From Bacteroidetes bacterium UBA6491 (GTDB lineage Bacteria; Bacteroidota; Bacteroidia; NS11-12g; UBA9320), in assembly GCA_002436505.1 (NCBI GenBank), contig DJML01000026.1, forward strand, positions 1 through 9,173: 9,173 bases of DNA. Direction: 5' to 3'. The position numbers and the translations under genes are program-made. The notes beneath the pieces were generated by a model. That model worked only from the letters and a program-made list of their open reading frames with translations, was not told the DNA's origin and made no database searches. Below are positions 1 to 6,280 of the stretch, piece after piece. How positions within the stretch are numbered: position 1 is the stretch's first letter; each line of letters begins with the position of its first letter.

Positions 1-489
1 GACGGCGCGATCACATACCAGTGGGAGTACAGCGACAACAATTCTACATGGAATACGATCGCAGGAGCCACCAACAGCACCTATAATTCAGGAGTTCTGA
101 CTCAGGACCGTTGGTTCAGACGTTGGGCCACATCTACTTTGACAGAGAACGGCAATACCAAAGCTTGTGCTGAGGTTTCCAATATCATCAAAGTAACGGT
201 CAACAACATGACGCCTGGAACTGCGGGGAATGATCAGTCATTCTGCTATGGAGAGACAGCAAATGATCTTTCTGTAACTGGTGCAACTGGAGACGGTCCA
301 TTGACGTATCAATGGCAGTCGAACACCACAGGTTGTGATGGATCATGGTCTGACATTAATGGAGCAACATCCACAACATACTCTCCGGGAGTGATGTATG
401 ACTCAGCATATTACAGAGTGCTTGTAACATCTACATTGAATGGCAAACCGTGTACTGAAGCAACCAACTGCGTAACGATCATCGTATGG
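1..489 (+). repeat. Diverged Ig-like protein repeat, two units
   Basis: The translated segment beginning DGAITYQW at base 1 is matched by DGPLTYQW at base 292, a period of about 97 codons. Within each unit a W..I.GAT.(S/T)TY..GV strand and an R...(T)STL strand recur in the same order. The repeat shows in the protein but is diverged in DNA, so it is an old duplication. Because the window opens inside a unit, more copies probably lie upstream. Confidence 0.65.
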
Positions 490-1809
490 CCGTTGCCGGA
501 AGTTTCAATTACACCTTTGGATTCAATTTGTGCAGATGAAGATCCATTCGAATTGACAATTGGCTCACCAACAGGAGGTACCTACAGCGGGCAGAATGTT
601 GTCAACAACTGGTTCTATCCTCATCCGGACATCATCGGTAACCACGTTATAGTATACTCATATACTGACGTTAACGGATGTACTGATACGGCTCAAACCA
701 CTGTGCGAGTTCGCGGTTGCGGTTTCTCACAATGCGCGCAGTCTCAAGGATACTGGGGGAATACAAATGGAACGCCATGTTATTTCGATACATTGCATTT
801 CGATACCCTCAATCCACCGAACACATATGAACTGCTTGAGTACTTGCTTGATACAGATATGATCTTAGGTGATCCTAGCAACTGTGGTGACAAGTACCGC
901 TCGTTCAGGATCACAGATCAGGATGTTCAGAATGTACTTGATGTATTGCCGGCAGGTGGTCCTTCAGGTCCGTTCTTCTCCCATAAAGGTGGCTGTTCGG
1001 ATCCGTCCGACCTTGAGTCTTACTTCAATGGGAATGGTGATATAGTACCTGCAGTTGCGAAATTGCATAACAAAACCGGAAGAATTAGAAATACGCTGAT
1101 CGGTCAGACATTTGCAATGATGCTTAGCGTACGAAACAATGTCGGTTTCGAAAATGCAGCAATAACAGGTGACATCCTTGTAACCGTTGATGGCGAATGT
1201 GTAGGTGATCATCAGATGAGCCCGGATACGACAAAGAGATATACGTATATCCCATCCTCGATCCGTACTTACCTTGGCGGAAGCTACACTGTAGGTGACC
1301 TGCTTGAACTCGCGAACAATGCCCTTTCAGGAGCATATGTTCCATCCGGTTCAAACCCGACCTACACAGAGATCACGGCAGCACTTGATGGATTCATTGA
1401 CGCTTTCCACGATTGTAGGATTCTTGTTAACCAGAAAGAAAACCTAAACAAACGTGAGGAGAGATTGTATGATTCACCAGACGCTGATCCTGCTGGAGAT
1501 TTCGCAAGAATGAACGACCTGAACATGCTCGTTCAACCTAACCCATTCAATGGCGATCTAACGATCAATATTTACACCGAGTCAGATGGAGCTTACAACT
1601 TCTCTATGTACAACGTGATGGGTCAGACATTATATAACGTAACGATAGAATTAACAAGTGGATTAAACACTTTTGATCTGTCGACCATTCCAGCAACTGA
1701 AAACGTTGTTACAGACCTTCTGTCATTGCCTGAAGGAATGTACTTTGTAGTTGTTGATGGAAATGATAGTTCTGTGACGAAGAAAGTGATCAAAAAAGCA
1801 ATGGATTAA
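1..1809 (+). CDS. Large secreted Ig-like repeat protein with T9SS type A sorting domain (3' part)
   Basis: The frame is open from the first base, so this is the C-terminal 602 residues of a longer protein whose start lies outside the window. Residues are counted from the window edge. Residues 1 to about 163 hold two related Ig-like units, each with a TYQW strand and a T(S)TY..GV strand. Residues 164-237 form another beta-rich domain (PLPEVSITP to TVRV). About 240-485 is a cysteine-containing module starting near QGYWGN (249-254), of a kind I recall before sorting domains in other Bacteroidota proteins. A charged linker leads to residues 504-602, a T9SS type A domain with the QPNPFNG motif, the MYNVMGQ strand, LPEGMYFVVV and a lysine-rich end (KKVIKKAMD). 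By family knowledge the protein is exported through the Sec system, then by T9SS, and is attached to or released from the cell surface. An adhesin or matrix role is only inferred. No enzymatic motif is visible. Confidence 0.9.
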   Translation, partial: DGAITYQWEYSDNNSTWNTIAGATNSTYNSGVLTQDRWFRRWATSTLTENGNTKACAEVSNIIKVTVNNMTPGTAGNDQSFCYGETANDLSVTGATGDGPLTYQWQSNTTGCDGSWSDINGATSTTYSPGVMYDSAYYRVLVTSTLNGKPCTEATNCVTIIVWPLPEVSITPLDSICADEDPFELTIGSPTGGTYSGQNVVNNWFYPHPDIIGNHVIVYSYTDVNGCTDTAQTTVRVRGCGFSQCAQSQGYWGNTNGTPCYFDTLHFDTLNPPNTYELLEYLLDTDMILGDPSNCGDKYRSFRITDQDVQNVLDVLPAGGPSGPFFSHKGGCSDPSDLESYFNGNGDIVPAVAKLHNKTGRIRNTLIGQTFAMMLSVRNNVGFENAAITGDILVTVDGECVGDHQMSPDTTKRYTYIPSSIRTYLGGSYTVGDLLELANNALSGAYVPSGSNPTYTEITAALDGFIDAFHDCRILVNQKENLNKREERLYDSPDADPAGDFARMNDLNMLVQPNPFNGDLTINIYTESDGAYNFSMYNVMGQTLYNVTIELTSGLNTFDLSTIPATENVVTDLLSLPEGMYFVVVDGNDSSVTKKVIKKAMD

Positions 1810-1852
1810 GATCACTTCCAGGATCTGGGGTCCTGAGATCAGACTAGATCAC

Positions 1853-1886
1853 AAGCGGTTCTCTTTATGAGAACCGCTTTTTTTTT
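1853..1886 (+). terminator. Strong intrinsic terminator after the T9SS-exported protein gene
   Basis: AGCGGTTCTC at 1854-1863 pairs perfectly with GAGAACCGCT at 1869-1878 around a five-base loop, and one extra A-T pair extends the stem. A run of nine T (1878-1886) follows. It lies about 45 bases after the stop codon. There is no T run on the other strand, so it appears to act only in the plus direction and would not stop the convergent ars transcript. Confidence 0.9.
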
Positions 1887-2106
1887 GCATCATTAATGCA
1901 CTTCCTGTCAAAAATTACCGCAATTGTCTATGATCAAAACGTGGTCAGAATAAATCGCTTACAATTCATCTGGTAAGAGTTGATTGATCCCCTATAGGTG
2001 CATTTCAATGCCTACTTAGAATTTAAAAAGTGAGATAGTGGAAGATTGATGCAATTAATTGAAATAAAGCATATTACAAAGTCACCTTTGTTGATTTGCC
2101 CTGACC
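1887..2106. other. Convergent intergenic region, no gene seen
   Basis: This AT-rich spacer separates the converging secreted-protein gene and ars operon. I see no reading frame with coding character on either strand, no RNA-gene signature and no mobile-element ends. The only structures are a 10-base palindrome (CAATTAATTG, 2052-2061) and a short hairpin at 2076-2091. Confidence 0.6.
2076..2091 (-). terminator. Weak hairpin at the 3' end of the ars operon, possible terminator
   Basis: ACAAAG (2076-2081) pairs with CTTTGT (2086-2091) around a four-base loop, 15 bases past the acr3 stop codon on the minus strand. The stem is only six pairs and mostly A-T. The sequence beyond it on the minus strand is AT-rich but has no real U run. 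The position is right, the structure is poor, and the operon may end another way. Confidence 0.25.
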
Positions 2107-3168
2107 CTAGTATTTCCAGCGATTGGCCAGGGAAACCAGTGATAACATAACCGGTACTTCTATCAATACTCCAACAACAGTAGCCAGCGAGGCGCCGGAT
2201 TCCATCCCGAACAATGATATTGCTACAGCAACCGCAAGCTCAAAAAAATTGCTTGCACCGATCATGGATGCAGGTGCACAGATCTGGTGTTTCAGTTTCA
2301 AATATTTGCCGGTAAACCATGTGATGAAAAAGATAAAATAGGTCTGTATGGTCAATGGTATTGCTATCAGTAAAATTACCACCGGGCGATCTATGATCTT
2401 ATCGCCCTGAAAAGCAAATAAAAGGATCAGTGTACTCAGCAGGGCTGAAATAGAAAGAGGTTTTAATTTTTTTAAAAATACCCCCTGGAACCATTCTTCA
2501 CCTTTGCGTGCTCTGATCCATTTATTTGAAAGATATCCTGCTATAAGAGGAATTGCTACAAACACTATAACTGAAACGGCCAGTGTCTCATAGGGGATCC
2601 CGATATTCGCTCCTTCACTGTTCCTGAAATCAATCCCGAAGACCGTAAAAAGTAACCCGACGATAGGAATGAAAGCGATAAGTAGGATCAGATCATTTAC
2701 TGAAACCTGGACCAGCGTGTAATTCGCATTTCCTTTAGTTAGATAGGACCACACGAAGACCATGGCTGTACAAGGTGCCGCACCAAGCAAAATGGCTCCG
2801 GCCAGATATTCCTCTGCTTCGGCTGGTGTAATCCATGCCTGATAAAGTTTGTAAAAGAAAATGTATCCGAAAATGGCCATGGTAAAGGGTTTGATCAGCC
2901 AGTTAACTACTACCGTCAAACCGAGGCCTTTCCAATTCCGTCCTACGTCTTTGATAGAGGAGAAATCAATTTGTACCATCATAGGATAGATCATTAACCA
3001 CACGAGTATGGCAACAGGTATATTTACCTGTGCTATTTCCCATTCACTTAAAACATTTACCACGCCATCCGTCAAATGACCAAGTAGTATTCCAGATACA
3101 ATGCAAAGAATAACCCAGATGGTCAGGTAACGTTCGAAGAAGCCCATTTTTGCTTCATTGTTGCTCAT
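2107..3168 (-). CDS. acr3: Acr3-family arsenite efflux permease
   Basis: This 353-residue integral membrane protein matches the usual length of bacterial Acr3 (BASS superfamily) transporters, which export As(III), as arsenite, from the cytoplasm. About ten hydrophobic segments can be read, near residues 12-31, 49-65, 82-104, 122-142, 155-176, 195-213, 238-254, 263-285, 300-321 and 326-347. The family's hallmark cysteine is present in GAAPCTAM (C133), and the conserved glutamate in GASNFFELAVAVA (E310). Both lie in the two discontinuous helix regions required for transport in studied Acr3 proteins. The ATG overlaps the arsC stop as ATGA, which indicates translational coupling and a single transcript. 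It is the last gene of the operon. No ArsA ATPase or ArsD is present, so transport should be driven by the membrane potential or proton gradient alone. It is not the unrelated ArsB family. Confidence 0.95.
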   Translation of the reverse strand: MSNNEAKMGFFERYLTIWVILCIVSGILLGHLTDGVVNVLSEWEIAQVNIPVAILVWLMIYPMMVQIDFSSIKDVGRNWKGLGLTVVVNWLIKPFTMAIFGYIFFYKLYQAWITPAEAEEYLAGAILLGAAPCTAMVFVWSYLTKGNANYTLVQVSVNDLILLIAFIPIVGLLFTVFGIDFRNSEGANIGIPYETLAVSVIVFVAIPLIAGYLSNKWIRARKGEEWFQGVFLKKLKPLSISALLSTLILLFAFQGDKIIDRPVVILLIAIPLTIQTYFIFFITWFTGKYLKLKHQICAPASMIGASNFFELAVAVAISLFGMESGASLATVVGVLIEVPVMLSLVSLANRWKY

Positions 3169-3779
3169 ATTGCTAATTCATTAAATATGTAATAAAGTTC
3201 TGTTCCGATCTGTTGCGACCTTTCCAGATATTTCATCTTTTTGTCCATATGCTGGTCATATGCCTTGGGATCTTCATAGGTAAGCGATAACCGTAATTCA
3301 GCCTGCGGGATGAACGGACAGTTTTCCGCCGCATCAGAACAAGTCATTATGGCAATGAAACGGTTCGGGTTGGTGGAATGTGAATACACCTTTGAAAAGA
3401 CGGTCATAGGATGACTATCTCCGTTGTAAAAGACCTCATAGTGAGGATTTTGGCCGTCTTCTTTGCGCATGATATGTATTCCCTGCTGGGTAAGAGTTTC
3501 GATCACAGCAGGATATATTGCTGTTTCTTCAGTTCCGCCCGAGAAACAATGTATGTTTTTTAGCCTAAAATTATAGGCCATTATCTGGCCCCAAACCTGC
3601 GCAAAAACACTTCTTCTTGAATTATGGGTACAAATGAACTGGATGTTGACCTCAGGTTCGTTGCTTCTGGTTTTTAATTGGGTAACAACTTGGTCGAGCA
3701 ATGCTTTTCGCTCCTCCGGAATGTTTCCCTGCAAACCACGGAATTTGTCTATCGTTTGTTGAAGTACGGGGTAAAACAT
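3165..3779 (-). CDS. arsC: Thioredoxin-coupled arsenate reductase (low-molecular-weight phosphatase fold)
   Basis: The predicted product (204 residues) reduces arsenate to arsenite, the substrate of Acr3. After an N-terminal helical extension of about 45 residues comes the CX5R phosphatase/oxyanion loop CTHNSRRS, with C50 and R56. TCSDAAENCPF supplies C147 and C154, spaced CX6C exactly as C82 and C89 are in the Bacillus/Staphylococcus ArsC triad. EDP at 169-171 gives the conserved Asp-Pro acid (D170). This makes it the thioredoxin-dependent class rather than the glutaredoxin-dependent E. coli type. I chose the ATG at 3779, eight bases after the upstream stop. A TTG six codons earlier would overlap that gene by ten bases, and the peptide MFYPVLQQ matches the start I expect for Bacteroidota relatives. 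The product is cytoplasmic, and translation is coupled to acr3 through the ATGA overlap. Databases often call such proteins protein-tyrosine-phosphatase. Confidence 0.92.
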   Translation of the reverse strand: MFYPVLQQTIDKFRGLQGNIPEERKALLDQVVTQLKTRSNEPEVNIQFICTHNSRRSVFAQVWGQIMAYNFRLKNIHCFSGGTEETAIYPAVIETLTQQGIHIMRKEDGQNPHYEVFYNGDSHPMTVFSKVYSHSTNPNRFIAIMTCSDAAENCPFIPQAELRLSLTYEDPKAYDQHMDKKMKYLERSQQIGTELYYIFNELAI

Positions 3780-3787
3780 TGGCTCAA

Positions 3788-4261
3788 TTAACAGCAACCT
3801 GAATTAATGTCGCAGCAATATTCATTTTTAGTTCCTAGATCACGCAATTCTATTTTTTGCTTTTTCAAGGGAATGCCGCAGTTATCAGATGCCAGACAGG
3901 CAACTTCTGTGTTGGACAGTTTCATCCCTTCAGGCCCTTCTTCCAGCCTGTAAACACCTACAGTGTCGTTCTGATGCTCTACCAGTATATCCAGATCTTT
4001 CAATGGAATGTGTTGTTCTGTTTTGGCAATAATATCCAGAAATTTAGATGGCGTTAAGCGATGATCTGTGTCATCTGCCTCCAGCAATTGAATGCTTATG
4101 TGGTGATCTTCCCTGTATTTACCGCCGCAATCAAGATATTTTTTTGTCGTAATTCCTAACTCTGTTAAATGAGCATGAGCTGCAACACTTCTGCCATTTG
4201 GTAATCGAAAATTTATCTCATTGCCCCTGTTAAGGTAGTCTTTTAGTTCTGATAGTTTCAT
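3788..4261 (-). CDS. DUF6428-family cysteine-rich protein of the ars operon
   Basis: This 157-residue soluble protein has no signal peptide or membrane segment. I recognise it by memory of its pattern as the DUF6428 family, which I associate with ars operons of Bacteroidota; the function is not established. Landmarks are the N-terminal FRLPNG, then YLDCGG (C45), a histidine-rich stretch (DHHISIQL), DHRLTPSKFL, a central strand DILVEHQ, and ACLASDNCGIP with C122 and C128. The C-terminal end is EYCCDINSGCC, giving C149, C150, C156 and C157. Seven cysteines, including two vicinal pairs, would suit binding of As(III) or another soft metal, which is inference. The gene starts 21 bases after arsR and ends eight bases before the arsC ATG, so all are likely on one mRNA. 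A chaperone that passes arsenite to Acr3 or ArsR is one hypothesis; a structural or redox role is equally open. Confidence 0.82.
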   Translation of the reverse strand: MKLSELKDYLNRGNEINFRLPNGRSVAAHAHLTELGITTKKYLDCGGKYREDHHISIQLLEADDTDHRLTPSKFLDIIAKTEQHIPLKDLDILVEHQNDTVGVYRLEEGPEGMKLSNTEVACLASDNCGIPLKKQKIELRDLGTKNEYCCDINSGCC

Positions 4262-4282
4262 TTTACGTTTTTTATCTAAATG

Positions 4283-4615
4283 TTAACAACAGGAATCATC
4301 CGGTGATGGATAACGATCCAATAAACCGCACAAAATGGTTTTAATTTCTGCCCATTTTTTCAGGTCAATACAGTAACTGACCGATACGCCTTCAATAGTT
4401 CCCTTTATTATTCCTGTCAGCTTTAATTCCTTGAGATGCTGGCTTACAGTAGCCTGTGCCAGACCGACCTCCTGTACCAGGTCACCGGTGATGCACGAAG
4501 GTGCACTAAGCAAATGCTCCAGTATGGCCACTCTTGCCGGATGGGCAAGTATTTTAGCCACCTCGGCAATGCGATTTTGATCTTCAGAGAACAGCTCCGT
4601 TTTTGTAACTCCCAT
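4283..4615 (-). CDS. arsR: ArsR/SmtB-family metalloid-responsive repressor
   Basis: This 110-residue winged-helix regulator begins the operon. The core runs from about residue 14 to 90: helix AKILAHPARVAILEHLL, then a helix-turn-helix with recognition helix QATVSQHLKELK (54-65), followed by the beta wing GIIKGTIEGVSVSYCID. The classical ELCVCDL As(III) site of the E. coli type is absent; only C41 lies in that area, ahead of GDLVQE. Other cysteines are C82, C96 and a terminal vicinal pair, C109-C110. C96 plus the C-terminal pair could form a three-sulfur As(III) site, as in ArsR proteins whose site is at the C-terminus; this is inference. The ATG at 4615 is preceded by a palindrome starting five bases upstream, consistent with self-repression. 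The inducer could also be antimonite. Confidence 0.92.
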   Translation of the reverse strand: MGVTKTELFSEDQNRIAEVAKILAHPARVAILEHLLSAPSCITGDLVQEVGLAQATVSQHLKELKLTGIIKGTIEGVSVSYCIDLKKWAEIKTILCGLLDRYPSPDDSCC

Positions 4616-4619
4616 GATT

Positions 4620-4637
4620 ATATTGCAATATTACGAT
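4620..4637 (-). promoter_or_regulatory. arsR: Probable ArsR operator
   Basis: A perfect 12-base palindrome ATATTGCAATAT (4620-4631) overlaps an imperfect dyad (4622-4637), in which ATTGCAA faces TTACGAT and five of seven positions match. It sits directly upstream of the arsR start codon, where a bound repressor would block transcription. A looser second dyad, ATTGTA/TGCAAT, lies at 4662-4679. I could not find a convincing TAnnTTTG box for arsR; the closest is TATTATTG on the minus strand at 4683-4676. Operator function is inferred from position and symmetry. Confidence 0.5.
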
Positions 4638-4714
4638 AAATGTTGGATTTGGTGAACAGAAATTGTAAAATCGTGCAATAATATCTTTATTTATGCGGTT
4701 ATGCTTCACGCTAA

Positions 4715-4748
4715 TTTGACACAATTCCGACAGCCGTTAATATATTTC
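4715..4748 (+). promoter_or_regulatory. Candidate Bacteroidota promoter for the small cysteine peptide
   Basis: TTTG at 4715-4718 is followed after 22 bases by TATATTTC (4741-4748), which matches seven of eight positions of the TAnnTTTG -7 consensus. The start codon lies 17 bases further on. An alternative -7-like GAACTTTG lies at 4752-4759, but it is only six bases from the ATG. The assignment is tentative. Confidence 0.3.
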
Positions 4749-4765
4749 TTCGAACTTTGCATCAG

Positions 4766-4936
4766 ATGAAAACAAAAGCCAGGATCGTTTTTTCCGTTGT
4801 GGGTCTGATCACACTAGCTGCATTGGTCGTCCCTGCATTTATACCTTGCAACGCCGACAGATCACAATGCGTGACCGACAAACTAAATGCTAATAAGTCG
4901 GGTGATTGCGAGTTAAAAACATTTGAATGCAGATAG
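4766..4936 (+). CDS. Small secreted or membrane-anchored cysteine-patterned peptide
   Basis: This 56-codon ORF starts with ATG and stops with TAG. The product has a basic N-terminus (MKTKAR) and a hydrophobic segment at about residues 8-25 (VFSVVGLITLAALVVPAF). A hydrophilic tail of about 30 residues follows, with cysteines at 28, 35, 48 and 55. Their spacing is symmetrical: CX6C, twelve residues, CX6C. The segment before C28 (AFIP) is a poor lipobox, so a cleaved signal peptide near VPA or an uncleaved anchor is more likely than a lipoprotein. If exported, the four cysteines could form two disulfides or bind metal. I do not recognise a family. It is divergent from arsR and ends 38 bases before the next gene, in the same direction, so it may share that transcript. 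Codon use looks plausible, but with so short a frame a chance ORF cannot be excluded. Confidence 0.55.
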   Translation: MKTKARIVFSVVGLITLAALVVPAFIPCNADRSQCVTDKLNANKSGDCELKTFECR

Positions 4937-4962
4937 AACTGTAATTTTCTTTACACCTGCAT

Positions 4963-4970
4963 TACATTTG
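4963..4970 (+). promoter_or_regulatory. Perfect TAnnTTTG -7 box just ahead of the GTG-start gene
   Basis: TACATTTG matches the Bacteroidota -7 consensus at all fixed positions and ends four bases before the GTG at 4975. No TTG or TTTG lies at the usual -33 distance. If it is active, transcription would begin at or very close to the start codon. Confidence 0.4.
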
Positions 4971-4974
4971 TACC

Positions 4975-6174
4975 GTGACAAATTCACGGACCAAATATTC
5001 TCTATTCATTTTTCTGTTCACTTTTCAGGTGTTTCTCGGTTTTGCGCAGGAATTTAAGAAAGGTTTATGGTTTGGTTATTCCCATGGTCTTATTTCACCG
5101 GATCTGCCTAAGATTGATTTTACTAACGAACATGGTACATGGTCTAAAACAGGTATTGGGTATGACGTTGCGATCTCTCCTCATTTACTTGGTACAGTGG
5201 GTTATGAACGTGCAACGATCTTTAATTATGGATCGGACGGAATATTGATCCCGGTTTCGGTTATCCACGGGCCAGGTGTTGCTGCGAGTTATTATCCGCT
5301 CTCAGCTTTTGCCAAAAATGGCGGTCCTGTCGTCAGATTTTTGCCTTACATTTCCTTAGGTGTTGATTTTCAGTACTGGACCACAAATACTACAGACCCG
5401 CGGGACGAGGTTGAAGGAATTTATATTTTTCCGAAAACATATATCGGGGCTTCATCTCACCTAGGAGATTATACTGTTCTGCATGCAGGCTTAGGGATGC
5501 ATTTTACGGCCTCAGGGCGCACCCATAACAATGAAACATTCAGTGGCCAGGTAAGGCTGGCGTATGATTTTCATGTCCGAAGACAACAAGAAATCTCACA
5601 ATCCTATTCCCAGGCCCGGAAATTAGCTGATAATCTTACGCTGGTAACGGATTCTATGTCTCTCGAACTCCAGCTTGAGGTTGATAAATTAAAATTTGCA
5701 ATAACTGAATACGAAACATTGCTGAAAGGCCTTGCCGCTGATGTTGATTCTATTCAAGGTAAATATACTGATCTCATGAGCTCGCATCTGGATACCTTGT
5801 CATTGATCAAGGACCTGAGAATGCAGTTGGAGTCAGTATCCAGAGCGTATGACTCCATTTCTGTGAACTCGTGGGATTCAATAGCGGTCCTTCGCAGCTC
5901 TGATCCCCTTCACGATCTGAAAAGCAAAAAGAATTTGACCGGAGGCACGTATCTGGTTTTATACACTGGAAGATCAATGGCCATCAATTCACAGTTGTAC
6001 GAAGAAGTTCGCTCAGAGTACCAAAAAGTATGGTTGGTTGAGAATTATTATGGCGTTCGTCGTGTACTGATATGGTTACCTGATTCTGAGCTTGAAAAAG
6101 AGTGGAAAAGCCTTTCGATCTCTTTCTCAGGTTTGAAGAAGTTTGATCCTACCGTTGGTCGTGGAAAGAATTAG
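4975..6174 (+). CDS. Outer-membrane-type protein: predicted beta-barrel, coiled coil and C-terminal domain
   Basis: This 399-residue envelope protein is not assigned to a named family. It starts with GTG, the only sensible choice: an in-frame stop lies at 4942-4944, and the next methionine falls far inside. The N-terminus is a clear signal peptide, basic TNSRTKYS, then a hydrophobic stretch to GFAQ, with cleavage expected near residue 25. Residues 26-200 alternate glycine, aromatic and polar residues (GLWFGYSHG, GIGYDVAISPHLLGTVGYER, HAGLGMHFTASG, GQVRLAYDFHV), as in a small outer-membrane barrel. Residues about 201-305 are heptad-like and rich in L, E, Q, D and S, suggesting a periplasmic coiled coil. 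Residues 322-393 (GGTYLVLYTGRS to LKKFDPTV) form a compact alpha/beta domain reminiscent of SPOR peptidoglycan-binding domains, but too diverged to name. Linking outer membrane and cell wall is a reasonable inference. It has no visible arsenic connection. Confidence 0.75.
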   Translation: MTNSRTKYSLFIFLFTFQVFLGFAQEFKKGLWFGYSHGLISPDLPKIDFTNEHGTWSKTGIGYDVAISPHLLGTVGYERATIFNYGSDGILIPVSVIHGPGVAASYYPLSAFAKNGGPVVRFLPYISLGVDFQYWTTNTTDPRDEVEGIYIFPKTYIGASSHLGDYTVLHAGLGMHFTASGRTHNNETFSGQVRLAYDFHVRRQQEISQSYSQARKLADNLTLVTDSMSLELQLEVDKLKFAITEYETLLKGLAADVDSIQGKYTDLMSSHLDTLSLIKDLRMQLESVSRAYDSISVNSWDSIAVLRSSDPLHDLKSKKNLTGGTYLVLYTGRSMAINSQLYEEVRSEYQKVWLVENYYGVRRVLIWLPDSELEKEWKSLSISFSGLKKFDPTVGRGKN

Positions 6175-6244
6175 CGCAAATGTTCTTTCATGGTGTAAAT
6201 TAAAGATTTTGTCGAACGATACAGTTTTCAAGCTGTGTAACTGT

Positions 6245-6252
6245 TAGATTTG
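6245..6252 (+). promoter_or_regulatory. Candidate -7 promoter box for the M16 protease gene
   Basis: TAGATTTG fits TAnnTTTG exactly and lies 28 bases before the ATG, which would give a short leader. A second near-match, GACCTTTG, is at 6253-6260. No clear TTTG lies at the right -33 spacing; the nearest TTTG (6208-6211) is 33 bases upstream. I see no intrinsic terminator between the preceding gene and this one, so read-through is also possible. Confidence 0.4.
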
Positions 6253-6280
6253 GACCTTTGAAACTCATATAATATTTCAG

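Noticed and set aside
2123..2341. Plus-strand open frame inside acr3
   Set aside because: It lies wholly antisense to a well-supported membrane-protein gene, and its product has no recognisable features.
3780..3797. TTG start for arsC six codons upstream of the ATG
   Set aside because: It would overlap the DUF6428 gene by ten bases and add MLLIEP, which I do not expect in relatives. The ATG at 3779 has normal operon spacing.
4436..4639. Plus-strand open frame across arsR and its upstream region
   Set aside because: It is antisense to arsR, whose helix-turn-helix and operon context are clear. The peptide has no signal or motif.
4752..4759. GAACTTTG as the -7 box for the small peptide
   Set aside because: The first base mismatches TAnnTTTG and it leaves only six bases to the ATG. 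TATATTTC with an upstream TTTG fits better.
6222..6246. Short inverted repeat (CAGTT...AACTG) as terminator of the barrel gene
   Set aside because: Only five pairs with a long loop and no T run, so not convincing.
4616..6280. Arsenic function for the plus-strand envelope genes
   Set aside because: They are on the opposite strand, have their own promoter-like boxes and show no metalloid motifs. Adjacency alone is not evidence.
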